Positions 19,245 through 28,191 of a stretch of 64,000 bases of DNA are shown one piece after another. This stretch comes from Acidobacteriota bacterium (GTDB lineage: Bacteria; Acidobacteriota; Blastocatellia; Chloracidobacteriales; Chloracidobacteriaceae): NCBI GenBank assembly GCA_016208495.1, contig JACQXX010000080.1, positions 1-64,000 of the forward strand. The letters are read 5' to 3'. The translations under genes and the position numbers were made by a program. How positions within the stretch are numbered: position 1 is the stretch's first letter; every line of letters starts with the position of its first letter. The notes below the pieces were generated by a model. That model made no database searches. It was not told the origin of the DNA and worked only from the letters and a program-made list of their open reading frames with translations.

Positions 19245-20000
19245 CTAAACCAGCATCGTTTTAATTCCAAGTTGTTGATATCGCTGAAGAACAGCCTCAG
19301 GTGCCGTTGATTCCGTGACCAGATGGGTGAGTTCCGAGAGCGGCGCCACTGCAAAGGTCGCCACGGTTTCCAGTTTTTCAGTGGAGGCCAGCGCCACGAC
19401 TTCGGCTGAAGCCGCAATCATTGCGCGCTTGACGTAAGATTCTTCCAGGTTCGGGATCGTGATTCCCGCCTCGTGATGGACACAACAGACACCTAAAAAA
19501 CAAATATCAGCTCGAATTTCGCGAATGGCTTCAACGGTTCCAGCACCGATGGTCACCAGTGATTCTTTCAGCATTCGGCCACCGATGAGAATGACTTCGA
19601 GGTGGAGGTGATCGGCCAGGGCCGTGGCATGGGGCGGACTATTGGTGATGACCATTCCGCGCAAATCGGCTGGCAAATGATTGGCAACTTGCAATGTGGT
19701 GGTCCCGCCATCGAGAAACACAACCTGACCGGATTTGACCAGACTGGCGGCGGCTTTGGCGATGGCATTTTTGGCCTGGGGTGTCTGGGTCTGCCGTGCC
19801 GCGTAGGTTGTGGCGGCAGGTGATTTCAGAAGCGCCCCTCCGTGAACCCGCTGCAGGAGCCCGGCTTCGGCCAAATCCCTCAAATCACGACGGATTGTGT
19901 CTTCCGAGACTCCCATCTTCTGGCTCAAGTCAGGCGCATACACTTTCCCGTCTTGCTGGAGGATTTCCAAAATGAGTTGTTTTCGTTCGGCGGTCAGCAT
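19245..20000 (-). CDS. DeoR/GlpR-family transcriptional regulator
   Basis: A 251-residue DeoR-family protein. Residues 1-57 are the winged helix-turn-helix (ERKQLILEILQQDGKVYAPDLS, then VSEDTIRRDLRDLAEAG). The rest is the C-terminal sugar-phosphate sensor of ribose-5-phosphate-isomerase-like fold, with FLDGGTTTLQVANHLP and VITNSPPHA. Members usually repress sugar-use genes and are released by a phosphorylated sugar. It lies 19 bp after the MFS transporter and upstream of the HAD gene, so it is likely the local regulator of that cluster. Confidence 0.92.
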   Translation of the reverse strand: MLTAERKQLILEILQQDGKVYAPDLSQKMGVSEDTIRRDLRDLAEAGLLQRVHGGALLKSPAATTYAARQTQTPQAKNAIAKAAASLVKSGQVVFLDGGTTTLQVANHLPADLRGMVITNSPPHATALADHLHLEVILIGGRMLKESLVTIGAGTVEAIREIRADICFLGVCCVHHEAGITIPNLEESYVKRAMIAASAEVVALASTEKLETVATFAVAPLSELTHLVTESTAPEAVLQRYQQLGIKTMLV

Positions 20001-20018
20001 GATTTTCCCCCAGAGTCG

Positions 20019-21233
20019 TTAGTCGGCCAGGGAAGGCGCTGGATTGATGGAAGGTAATTTTGTTCCACTCAATAAAATTTCTGAACCGTCGCTTTTCTCA
20101 GAAACGGCGGGAGCCAGGCTGGCAATCAGAGCACTAAGCAGCACAATCAATCCCAGCGCACCGCGCAAGGTAACCACTTCCGACAAAAAGCCAATCACCG
20201 GTGGACCAAGCAATAAGCCGATATACCCAAGGGTTGTCACGGCGGCGAGTGCAATTCCCGGCTGCATCACTTTTGATCGTCCCGCCGCGCTAAACACCGC
20301 CGGAACAATACAGGCATACCCGGCGCCCATTGCCGCGAACCCCAGAAGTGCCAACCAGTAAGTGCTTGAAAATAAAGAAAATGCCAGTCCAGCTCCGGCC
20401 AGCAGGCTTCCAGTTCGAACCGTTGAAACCGAGCCGAACCGATGCGTGATGGCATCGCCGGTGATTCGGCCCGTCGTCATAAACAATGAAAAGACAATGT
20501 ACCCGGTGGCAGCCAGGGCATCAGATGTCTTTAAGGCGGTGTGGAGGTACACAGCACCCCAATCGGCCATGGCGCCTTCGCTCAGAAAGGCGCAAAAGGC
20601 AATCAGTCCAAGGGCCCACAGTGCTTTTGAAGGTTTTACAAACATTGGCTGGCTTTTTGATTCGTGGGTTGGCGCCGTTGGGAGTAAATACCGTGATGCC
20701 GCGCCAGCGATGAAGGTAAAAACGAGCCCAGCACACAGCCAGTGGACTGCCGGAGGGATATTGAAAAAAGCGACTCCACCACCCATTGCCGCGCCGGTTA
20801 AGCCTCCGACACTAAATAATGCATGAAACGACGCCATAATGTGGCGACCATAGGCTTGCTCGACTTCAACCGCCTGGGTATTCATCGCCACGTCCATGGC
20901 CCCTGATGTAATTCCCAGGATTAAAAGCGCCACAAACAACGTTGGGCCATTGATTGCCCAACCCGGCAAAATCAATGAGATACAGGTGGCAATTGAAGAG
21001 ATCGTTGTCACTGGCCGGCTTCCAAATCTGGCAATCAACCATCCAGCGGTGGGCATGGCAATCAAGGCACCAATTCCCGGCCCCAAAAGCGCCAATCCCA
21101 ACATGCCGTCGCTGAGGCTGAGGTTTTGTTGAACCGTCGGGATTCGGGATAACCAGTTGGCATAACTGGCCCCCAATAGAAAAAAACAAATGGAGACGGC
21201 CTTTCGTGAAGCCGTGAGTGATACCAGAGACAT
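20019..21233 (-). CDS. MFS transporter
   Basis: About 404 residues from the ATG at 21233, which has AAGGAA about 7 nt upstream; the in-frame ATG at 21254 lacks such a site. Twelve hydrophobic segments are recognisable, with the MFS signature region PTAGWLIARFGSRP between helices 2 and 3 and GRITGDAITHRFG in the matching position of the second half. It resembles the FucP/YbjJ-type branch. The substrate is unknown. It is the first gene of the MFS-DeoR-HAD cluster, so its own promoter should lie at about 21240-21330. Confidence 0.88.
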   Translation of the reverse strand: MSLVSLTASRKAVSICFFLLGASYANWLSRIPTVQQNLSLSDGMLGLALLGPGIGALIAMPTAGWLIARFGSRPVTTISSIATCISLILPGWAINGPTLFVALLILGITSGAMDVAMNTQAVEVEQAYGRHIMASFHALFSVGGLTGAAMGGGVAFFNIPPAVHWLCAGLVFTFIAGAASRYLLPTAPTHESKSQPMFVKPSKALWALGLIAFCAFLSEGAMADWGAVYLHTALKTSDALAATGYIVFSLFMTTGRITGDAITHRFGSVSTVRTGSLLAGAGLAFSLFSSTYWLALLGFAAMGAGYACIVPAVFSAAGRSKVMQPGIALAAVTTLGYIGLLLGPPVIGFLSEVVTLRGALGLIVLLSALIASLAPAVSEKSDGSEILLSGTKLPSINPAPSLAD

Positions 21234-21254
21234 ATCAACGTTCCTTGATTTCAA

Positions 21255-21571
21255 TTCAAATATGCGAGCGCCAGTTCAACGAAAAGAATTGCACGAAAGT
21301 TCGTATTTCTGCATATTACTGCAAGTTTTTACTTGTTTAAAGCCAGATTTACCGGATTTTCGATTGATCCAGGCAAAAAACCGCTCAAAAATTATTGTTT
21401 TTCAGGTGAGTGCATTGTGGAATCCTGATGACAGCGCTTTATTTCCAGTTCTGAAAGAATGAATGGCCGATTGTAAAATGTGCCAATTCCTAAAAGATCC
21501 ATCTGCCTGGCAATCGAAAGCCTGTGTTACCCTTTTGGAAATAAGGGAGTCGGATGGAAATATCATACCAC
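21255..21571. other. Gene-free stretch upstream of the MFS gene
   Basis: No coding region or RNA gene is supported here. It must hold the promoter of the MFS-DeoR-HAD cluster on the minus strand. No remnant of the 5' end of the truncated metallophosphoesterase is visible in any frame. Confidence 0.5.
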
Positions 21572-21722
21572 CAGGGTTCAGGGTTCAGGGTTCAGGGTTC
21601 AGGGTTTAGAGCAAGATACTCCAGCTTGAGCAGTACCTGCCGGTTCCCCAGCCCTCACTTGAGTGGGATCAAGTCACTTCATCGCCTCAAACCCTGAACC
21701 CTGAACCCTGAACCCTGAACCC
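21572..21722. repeat. Paired inverted TTCAGGG heptamer arrays
   Basis: The left array (five units of GGGTTCA, 21572-21608) and right array (five units of CCCTGAA, 21688-21722) are almost perfect reverse complements of about 35 bp each around a spacer of about 80 bp. They stand where the missing 5' end of the metallophosphoesterase should be. Confidence 0.9.
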
Positions 21723-21757
21723 GATTTCATTGGGATTTTATTTTCTTCCGGGTCCCT

Positions 21758-22351
21758 AATTTAATTCATGCCGGAGATTTGACCGGACACGGTCAACTCG
21801 AAGAAATAGAAGAATTTAATTCCTGGCTCGGGATGCTTCCGTTTCAGTATAAAATTATTATTGCCGGCAATCACGATTGGGCTTTTCAGCTTACTCCGGA
21901 CATGGCCCGGCGCATGCTCACCAACGGTATTTATTTGCAGGATTCAGGGATTCAGTTGATGGGGCTGAAGTTTTGGGGGAGTCCCTGGCAGCCGTGGTTC
22001 TTCAACTGGGCCTTTAACCTGCATCGAGGGCGGCCACTTCGCGAAAAATGGGACTTGATTGCGCCAGATACCGATGTGTTGATTACCCACGGACCACCCC
22101 AGGGGATTGGGGATTTGACGATTTCAGGAGATCAGGCAGGATGTGAAGAATTGCTCGCGGTTGTGAAACGAGTGAAACCAACCGTCCATGTTTTTGGTCA
22201 CATTCACGAAGGCTACGGAATTGTAAAACAAGGTGTTACAACCTATGTCAATGCCAGCACCTGTACATTTTCATATCAGCCGATCAACCAGCCGATTGTT
22301 CTGGATGTGTATCCGCGTGATTATGAATTGGAAACCGGGTTGGCAATGTAG
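21758..22351 (+). pseudogene. 5'-truncated metallophosphoesterase (MPPED-like)
   Basis: The reading frame from about 21758 encodes NLIHAGDLTGHGQLEEIEEF and runs with GNHDWAF, THGPPQG and FGHIHEGYG to a normal C-terminus. This is a calcineurin-like phosphoesterase of the MPPED1/2 kind. Family members begin with a metal-binding Asp-x-His motif (SDTH) about 20 residues before the GD motif. That part is absent: the frame runs upstream into the paired heptamer arrays. The only starts are a TTG at 21779 or others inside the conserved core. Four of the five usual metal motifs remain (GD, GNHD, H, GHIH). It is probably a decayed gene, though translation of a shortened product is possible. Confidence 0.8.
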
Positions 22352-22437
22352 GCTGATTACAATGGGCACGCAAAACACAGATTTTAGCCTGCAAAAGCAG
22401 GCTAAAACTTGAGTTTCGCCAGCTTGCTAAGGGAGCG

Positions 22438-24765
22438 TTAAAAAACAACTTCCCGATTTTCATTTGGGTCGAAGCCATTTTCTTTTGAGTTCGGTGGCAC
22501 TTTCCCTGACAAAAGCTCAGACCCCGTTTCAACCGTGATTGCCTGATCAAAGGCCAGCATCAGCGGCTCAGGATGTTGTAATCGAAAATGCCGGATCATC
22601 GAACACATTGCCGCGGCTGCCGTTTTGGCGGTTCCGACCGACGAACTCGACACCCCGGCCAAAACCGCCTTCAACGTCTCCTCAAAACAGCCTTCGAAGA
22701 CACCAGGTGCGGTTTCGATAATTTCAAAAACCAGCGTTCCGACGGCTGGCTGCGTGGATCGGGTGTGGGCGAGCAAGCAATTGGCCACCGGCGTAAAGTG
22801 TTCTTGAGAAACCGTTTCCGCCGCAATTGGCAGCAGCATCCGTGCAAGTTCTTCGACTTCGATAGTTCGTACCAGTGACTCGATGATTTTTGAGATTCGG
22901 TGGGGAACCTGATCACACACAAACGTCCAAACTTCTCTTAATTTGAGTGTGTCACGCGTTTCAGGGGTTTTCGGAGCACCACTTGATTTGGGTTTGGTGA
23001 GGTCATTGATGACCGGAATCAGGGGTTGTTCACCTTTTTTAAAGAAAGGAATCGCGCTCCGTTCAAAGGCTGCCGCTAATAACAGAGCATCGTGGCGATT
23101 CCAGGCGGTGTTGATCAACCAGCAGTAGGGTTCGTGCCATTCCTTGCGCCTGTCATTTTCCTTGCCGGTTGGGAGCGGAAGATTTTGAATGGCGTCGCGA
23201 ACCAGTTCGTGAGCGATTGGTTCCGGGCGCTGGTACAACCGTGCAAGCAAAAGTTGAAATTCAAGTTGGGTGTTTGGCTGGTCAACGCCGGCTTTTAACC
23301 AGGGGGCGAAAAACGAATCCGCCAGAATTCCGCGCTGTTCACGAATTTCGAGCAGTGGCGGCCAGAGGTCAAAGGTTGGTCCGTACAGGCCAACTTCGGT
23401 TCGCCAAAACTCAACCCAGGTTTCCAGTTGGGTCTCGGGCAGGAACATTCCCGCCACGTAGTTAAGTTGCTCCAAATCCCAGGTGACTTCGAAAAAGAAA
23501 TCCCGAAATTCCGAAAAATCCGACCAGGCAGGAAGTGTTTTATTCCCTCGGCGTTGTTTGACTTTGGCGGCCTGCGGTTTGGCGGTTTCAATCAACACTT
23601 TCAGGAAGTCATTGGCCCACGGCGCTTTGGCCAGATCCAGTTCGGAAATGAAATCACGTGGGCGCGGTTGGGCCAGATATTTCCGCAGGTCGGTTCGAAC
23701 CCCAGACTCCGGCAGCGAAATCTTGGTCAAATCCAGGAATTTGGCCCGCCCGCCTTTTTTCCGTCCAAGTTGGGTTTTGAGCACGTCAATGAACAACTTG
23801 AGCCGATTGGTCAGCAGCTTGGTCGCGGGTCCGGCTGGCACTGGCGCCACACCGGGCAGTTGGGGAAGTGCGGCTTTTTTTGCCGGGGCCAGTGGCTTTG
23901 GTTTGGGTCGAGTTTCCTCAACCGTTGCGTGGGAAACACCCTGGAGCCCCAGTTTTGATTTTTCCTCAAGTTGTTGAAATATCAGGGCTTGATGCACATT
24001 AAATCGGGAATACAAAGGCCGGACCGGTTTCAGAATGGTTTCATTGCTCCAGGGGTCGGCATCAATCAACCACTGATGTTGTCTCCAGGTCTGGGCGGCT
24101 TTGACCGCCTGGGCATCATTTTTCTTAATCAGTCCCCACCAGGCAGGTTCGAGCGTTTCTTCCAATGCCTGCCGATAAAACTGGAGCGTTTGCCGGTCTC
24201 GCCCCGAGTTCCCCTGAAAGGTTTGTTCAATCGGAAGTTGGGCAAACCCAATCAAATATTCCTCCAGCAGCAATCCAAAATCTGGACGAATGGCAATCAA
24301 CGTCGAAGCCATCATTTCAATGCAATCCATCGCATATCGGTGGGCTTCGGCATACTGACTGTTGCGCAGCGGAACCCAGGAATATTCTTCCTCAATGATG
24401 TGTTGGGCTATCGGACTGGCAAACCCGGCGTAACTTCCGGCCAATCCGTCCTGGGGTCTTAAAACTGGTCGAAAAGAGTCTAATGCCTCAATTAAATGAA
24501 AATACAGGAATTTCGCCGCACTGTTTCCAAGCTTGGGCAGGTACTTTCGGCAAAATCGGCGAACCGAAACCGAAGGCGACATCAACCCCAAAACAAACTG
24601 ATGGCTCATTCCATCCGTGGTTTCGAGTCGCAGTAAAATGTCTTTGGAGAGTGAGGGAATTTCGTTTTGCTTGAGGGTTGAAAATGTTCCAATAACCGAA
24701 AAAGCCTGTTGGAGATCACCAGCAGACAGTAACTCTTCGATCTGCAATTGTTCTTGTGGTGACAT
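22438..24765 (-). CDS. Large alpha-helical protein, unrecognised
   Basis: About 775 residues from the ATG at 24765, with CTGAGGAAC upstream. An in-frame extension to 25107 looks non-coding. The N-terminal half is helical and HEAT-like. A proline/lysine-rich linker follows near residue 300 (TRPKPKPLAPAKKAALPQLP). The C-terminal half is again helical. No catalytic motif is visible. It resembles, in general style only, the large helical partners found with MoxR/vWA/SWIM gene clusters. It shares its start context with the giant DUF4132-like gene, whose protein is similarly unannotated. It is cytoplasmic by lack of a signal. Confidence 0.6.
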   Translation of the reverse strand: MSPQEQLQIEELLSAGDLQQAFSVIGTFSTLKQNEIPSLSKDILLRLETTDGMSHQFVLGLMSPSVSVRRFCRKYLPKLGNSAAKFLYFHLIEALDSFRPVLRPQDGLAGSYAGFASPIAQHIIEEEYSWVPLRNSQYAEAHRYAMDCIEMMASTLIAIRPDFGLLLEEYLIGFAQLPIEQTFQGNSGRDRQTLQFYRQALEETLEPAWWGLIKKNDAQAVKAAQTWRQHQWLIDADPWSNETILKPVRPLYSRFNVHQALIFQQLEEKSKLGLQGVSHATVEETRPKPKPLAPAKKAALPQLPGVAPVPAGPATKLLTNRLKLFIDVLKTQLGRKKGGRAKFLDLTKISLPESGVRTDLRKYLAQPRPRDFISELDLAKAPWANDFLKVLIETAKPQAAKVKQRRGNKTLPAWSDFSEFRDFFFEVTWDLEQLNYVAGMFLPETQLETWVEFWRTEVGLYGPTFDLWPPLLEIREQRGILADSFFAPWLKAGVDQPNTQLEFQLLLARLYQRPEPIAHELVRDAIQNLPLPTGKENDRRKEWHEPYCWLINTAWNRHDALLLAAAFERSAIPFFKKGEQPLIPVINDLTKPKSSGAPKTPETRDTLKLREVWTFVCDQVPHRISKIIESLVRTIEVEELARMLLPIAAETVSQEHFTPVANCLLAHTRSTQPAVGTLVFEIIETAPGVFEGCFEETLKAVLAGVSSSSVGTAKTAAAAMCSMIRHFRLQHPEPLMLAFDQAITVETGSELLSGKVPPNSKENGFDPNENREVVF

Positions 24766-25117
24766 GGCGGGTGCGTTCCTCAGTAGACAAAATAGAATTC
24801 GATTACCGAGTAATAGCATAACTCCGTAATTTTGCAAATGGTGTTTTTTAGGTTTTCCGCTTGTCTGCGAAAGAACGAGGTGGCGTGAGTCCCCTCCGAA
24901 GTTTGCTGGTTGATTTCGGATTTTCTCGGATTTGAATTCGAACCGGCTTGACCCGGCCCAGCAGGCAAAAGAAATTCCGGTACGGTTTGAACCATTCATT
25001 TGGAATTTGGTAACCCATTGAATTTTCAGCCGTACCACCTGTTTTTCAAAGACTGAATTCTTAACTTGAACCAAAAGCGGAAACCGAGGGAACCACCCAG
25101 GCCACAAAAAATACTGG
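24766..25117. other. Gene-free stretch upstream of the aro/trp promoter
   Basis: No gene is supported here. The left part should carry the minus-strand promoter of the helical-protein gene. No array repeats are seen here, unlike most gaps in the window. Confidence 0.5.
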
Positions 25118-25147
25118 TTGACAAATCCGTGAAAGTTTCCTTATATC
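25118..25147 (+). promoter_or_regulatory. Sigma70-type promoter of the aroF-trp operon
   Basis: A consensus -35 (TTGACA, 25118-25123) and a -10-like TTATAT/TATATC (25141-25147) are spaced 17-18 bp apart. A start near 25154 would give a leader of about 38 nt before the leader-peptide ATG at 25192. Confidence 0.75.
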
Positions 25148-25191
25148 TTGGCCAGATTTTCAACCTGCTTTCATACATTTTCAGGACTCGA

Positions 25192-25275
25192 ATGAACACG
25201 CAATTCTTTACGGCACAATATTGGTGGTATTACTGGTTTAGCCCGCCGGTGGCCTGCCCAATTGTGTCAACCTGA
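25192..25275 (+). CDS. trpL: Aromatic amino-acid leader peptide of the aroF-trp operon
   Basis: A 27-codon ORF with a CAGGA ribosome site about 8 nt upstream. Residues 10-16 read YWWYYWF (codons 25219-25239), and FF stands at residues 5-6. Trp, Tyr and Phe together make up 9 of 27 residues. It lies between a consensus promoter and a terminator preceding aroF. A ribosome paused on the Trp/Tyr codons would leave 25251-25257 (GGCCTGC) free to pair with the terminator 5' arm; a ribosome that reaches the stop at 25273 would cover it. The peptide itself probably has no function. The family is classical trp/phe-type attenuation; this particular peptide with its Pro-Pro tail is not one I can match by name. 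Confidence 0.88.
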   Translation: MNTQFFTAQYWWYYWFSPPVACPIVST

Positions 25276-25358
25276 AGCGTTGCCGTGTGAAATCAAAACA
25301 CCAACGAAATTCAAAAGACCGCAGGCCCCCAAACTCAGGGGCCTGCGGTTTTTGCTTT
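25251..25358 (+). terminator. Attenuator: antiterminator segment and Rho-independent terminator before aroF
   Basis: The terminator stem is CCGCAGGCCCC (25319-25329) with GGGGCCTGCGG (25338-25348), 11 perfect pairs, followed by TTTTTGCTTTTT. GGCCTGC at 25251-25257, inside the leader ORF, is identical to the 3' arm core. It can pair perfectly with GCAGGCC of the 5' arm as an antiterminator. I could not identify a convincing 1:2 anti-antiterminator by eye. Confidence 0.88.
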
Positions 25359-25401
25359 TTCCGAACACTTTTTCAGCCCACAGAAAGCGAGATCAAACAC
25401 G

Positions 25402-26238
25402 ATGAAACCCTCCCTTCTCGTCGCAAAGTCCGCCCCGAACCGGCAAACCCAGATACCGCTGGGAAGTTCGGTGGTCGGGAGTTCAGAACTGGTGGTAATT
25501 GCCGGCCCCTGTACCATCGAGTCTTACACCCAGGCCCGCCTCGTTGCCGACACCCTCGTTGCCAACGGCATTTCCTGTATGCGCGGCGGCATTTTCAAAC
25601 CCCGAACTTCCCCTTATAGCTTCCAGGGACTCCACGAAGAAGGCTTCGAAATCATCCAGGCCATCCGCCGCGAAACCGGACTGGCCATCGTCAGCGAAGT
25701 GATGAGCCTTGAACAGCTTGAACTGGCCGTTGACCAGTTCGACTGTATCCAGATTGGTTCGCGCAATATGCAGAATTTCGAACTGCTCAAAGCCCTTGGG
25801 AAAATCAATCGCCCGGTGCTGCTCAAACGCGGACTGGCCGCCACGATTGAAGAATTTCTGCTCGCTGCCGAATACATTCTGGCCTCTGGCAATCCAAACG
25901 TGATTTTGTGCGAACGGGGGATCCGCAGTTTTGATCCGGCCACTCGCAACGTGCTCGATCTGGCCTCAGTGGCGCTGCTCAAGGAACAAACCCACCTGCC
26001 GGTGATTGTTGATCCAAGCCACGCCACTGGGAAACGGAGTTTGATTCTGCCGACCTCGCGGGCTGCCGTGGCGGTTGGCGCCGATGGATTGATCGTCGAA
26101 ATCCATCCGGTTCCAGAGCAATCGGTTTCGGACGCCGATCAAGCCATTTCATTGGAAGATTTCACCCGGCTCCTGACCCAAATCGAACCAGTGGCCAGCG
26201 CGGTTGGCCGGACCATGTTTGAATGTGTTGCTCTGTAA
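25402..26238 (+). CDS. aroF: 3-deoxy-7-phosphoheptulonate (DAHP) synthase, AroF/AroA type I-beta
   Basis: A 278-residue DAHP synthase of the KDO8P-synthase-like (type I-beta) branch. It condenses phosphoenolpyruvate and erythrose 4-phosphate in the first step of the shikimate pathway. Motifs: IAGPCTIES, RGGIFKPRTSPYSFQG, IGSRNMQN, LLKRG, ILCERGIRSF and VDPSHATGKR. These supply the PEP-phosphate and metal-binding residues. The protein is a bare catalytic barrel, lacking the N-terminal ACT/ferredoxin-like or chorismate-mutase regulatory domain of some relatives. Control may thus rest on the transcription attenuator just upstream. It is the first gene of the trp operon here, so chorismate supply and tryptophan synthesis are co-transcribed. 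Confidence 0.95.
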   Translation: MKPSLLVAKSAPNRQTQIPLGSSVVGSSELVVIAGPCTIESYTQARLVADTLVANGISCMRGGIFKPRTSPYSFQGLHEEGFEIIQAIRRETGLAIVSEVMSLEQLELAVDQFDCIQIGSRNMQNFELLKALGKINRPVLLKRGLAATIEEFLLAAEYILASGNPNVILCERGIRSFDPATRNVLDLASVALLKEQTHLPVIVDPSHATGKRSLILPTSRAAVAVGADGLIVEIHPVPEQSVSDADQAISLEDFTRLLTQIEPVASAVGRTMFECVAL

Positions 26239-26239
26239 T

Positions 26240-26430
26240 ACCAGCTTGTAGTCAATAGTCAGTAGTCAGTAGTCAGTAGATAAAACCAGATCGTTGAATC
26301 CGTGGATTTCCTGAAGAGAATTGCTCCTAAATGACTCAAATAGAACCAAATCCACTTGATAGATAATTCAAAATCCCAACACTCGACTACTGACTACTGA
26401 CTACTGACTACTGACTAACTGACTACTGAC
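26240..26430. repeat. Paired inverted AGTAGTC heptamer arrays between aroF and trpE
   Basis: The left array (GTCAGTA units, 26249-26279) begins right after the aroF stop with TAATACCAG. The right array (CTACTGA units, 26385-26430) is its reverse complement and ends about 15 bp before trpE. A spacer of about 105 bp lies between them. Confidence 0.9.
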
Positions 26431-26445
26431 CAGGGACAAACCACT

Positions 26446-27900
26446 ATGTCAAAGCAAAATTCAGCCCCACACTCAACCACCGAACTGCCGTTTATGGTCA
26501 CGGTTTTGTCCGATGTTGAAACACCAGCATCGCTCTTTCACAAACTGTGTTCTGACGAACCGACGGCCTTTTTATTTGAAAGTGCTGAAGGCGATACCCG
26601 GCTGGCACGGTATTCGTTACTTGGGATGGACCCGGTGTTGACCGTTACATTCCAAAACGGAACGGCAACCGTCATTCGAACCGAAACAAAGACCACGACT
26701 GAATTTTGCTTTGACAATCCTTTGAAAGTTTTGGAAACGCTGCTAGCTGAAGAACGGCAAGGGTTTAGGGCAACGTTACCGCCTGACTTTCCGTTTGCCG
26801 GAGGATTCGTCGGATATTTGGGCTCTGCGGCAACGCAGTATTTCGACCGAATTCCGCAACCGGAAACGAGCCCGTTTGGAATTCCGGAAGGGTTTTATGG
26901 GCTGTATGACACCTTCATCGTGTTTGATCACCTCTACCGGAAAATCAAGTTTATCTCGTACCGAAGCCAGTCACACCTCGACCACCTGCTTGAAAAACTC
27001 ACCACTTCACCTCACTCGCTCCGCCCGCTGATTGCTCCCCAACCTCCGACAACCGAACCTGATCTTTTTGAAGGCGTCCAAACCGTGTTTGATCGCGAGC
27101 AGTTTTGTAGTGTTGTCAGGAAATGCAAAGAGTATATCAGCGCGGGCGAAGTGTTTCAGATTGTGCCGAGCCAGCGGTTTTTTGTGCCGATTGAAAGCCA
27201 GCCGTTTGATATCTACCGCAATTTGATCAGCTTAAACCCTTCCCCGTATGCCTATTTTCTGAAATTCCCTGGGTTTACCTATCTCGGTTCGTCTCCAGAA
27301 ACCTTTGTTGAATGTCGCCAGGGAAAAGTCGTGCTGCGGGCACTGGCAGGGACGCGCCCACGTGGTACCACTCCCGAAGCCGACGAAGCGTTGGCCCAGG
27401 AACTCAAATCAAATGAAAAAGAACTGGCCGAGCATTACATGTTGATTGACCTGGAACGCAACGACCTGGGACGAGTCTGTGAAGTCGGAAGTATCGCTGT
27501 CGGCGAGATTGCGCAAATCATCCGCTACAGCCACGTCATGCATCTGGCAACGGAGGTCAGCGGCACGCTTCGGGCTGACAAAACGGTGTTTGACGTCTTT
27601 CAGAGCTGTTTTCCGCGTGGGACGGTTTCCGGGGCGCCCAAAATCAGAGCCATGCAACTTCTGGCTCAGCTTGAACCTGAACAGCGGGGGATTTACTCAG
27701 GCGTGGTTGGGTACATTGATTTTAATGGAAACGCGGACGGTGCGATTGCCATTCGGTCAGCACTGGTCAAAGACAGTGTCGCCCATCTGAATGCAGGTGC
27801 GGGTGTGGTGTATGACTCCGACCCGGAGGCCGAATATGAAGAAACCCGAAATAAAGCCAGGAGCGTCCTTCGGGCGATTGTTTCAACCAGACACTCGTGA
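26446..27900 (+). CDS. trpE: Anthranilate synthase component I
   Basis: A 484-residue chorismate-using enzyme that, with TrpG-supplied ammonia, makes anthranilate. The N-terminal part carries the feedback-type FESAEGDTRLARYS segment, corresponding to the LLES region that binds tryptophan in enteric TrpE. The C-terminal catalytic part has GEVFQIVPSQRF, LNPSPYAYFLKF, SSPETFVE, RALAGTRPRG, DLERNDLGRV, FPRGTVSGAPKIRAM and GVVGYIDFNG. Length and motifs are normal. It is preceded by AGGGA about 10 nt before the ATG. The gap to trpG is enlarged by a paired repeat array. Confidence 0.96.
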   Translation: MSKQNSAPHSTTELPFMVTVLSDVETPASLFHKLCSDEPTAFLFESAEGDTRLARYSLLGMDPVLTVTFQNGTATVIRTETKTTTEFCFDNPLKVLETLLAEERQGFRATLPPDFPFAGGFVGYLGSAATQYFDRIPQPETSPFGIPEGFYGLYDTFIVFDHLYRKIKFISYRSQSHLDHLLEKLTTSPHSLRPLIAPQPPTTEPDLFEGVQTVFDREQFCSVVRKCKEYISAGEVFQIVPSQRFFVPIESQPFDIYRNLISLNPSPYAYFLKFPGFTYLGSSPETFVECRQGKVVLRALAGTRPRGTTPEADEALAQELKSNEKELAEHYMLIDLERNDLGRVCEVGSIAVGEIAQIIRYSHVMHLATEVSGTLRADKTVFDVFQSCFPRGTVSGAPKIRAMQLLAQLEPEQRGIYSGVVGYIDFNGNADGAIAIRSALVKDSVAHLNAGAGVVYDSDPEAEYEETRNKARSVLRAIVSTRHS

Positions 27901-27909
27901 AATCCAGTT

Positions 27910-28178
27910 GGGTTCAGGGTTCAGGGTTCGGGGTTCAGGGTTCAGGGTTCAGGGTTCGGGGTTCAGGGTTCAGGGTTTAAAAGACAAAAAGGACAAAAAG
28001 GACCTAAGTTCGAAAACCCGGAAACCGGAACCCAAAGCTCTGACAGGATGACAAAATGGCAGGGTGAAAAAGGTGATTTCTTTCATCCCTCATCCCTCAT
28101 CCTTCATCCCTTCGAAGAACCCCGAACCCCGAACCCCGAACCCCGAACCCCGAACCCTGTTTTTATACCCCGAACCCT
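27910..28178. repeat. Paired inverted TTCAGGG/TTCGGGG arrays between trpE and trpG
   Basis: Nine to ten GGGTTCA/GGGTTCG units (27910-27978) on the left and six to seven CCCCGAA units (28118-28158, with one more near 28170) on the right are in inverted orientation. The spacer holds a further array of CATCCCT units (28084-28112) and a GACAAAAAG repeat. Confidence 0.9.
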
Positions 28179-28191
28179 AAAAGGTCTCTCT

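Noticed and set aside
24766-25107. 114-residue N-terminal extension of the large helical protein
   Set aside because: Composition is unlike the rest of the protein, no ribosome site is seen at 25107, while the ATG at 24765 has GAGGAAC upstream.
25066-25191. Upstream in-frame extension of the leader peptide
   Set aside because: The promoter elements TTGACA and TTATAT lie inside it (25118-25147), so the extension would not be on the transcript; the ribosome site supports the start at 25192.
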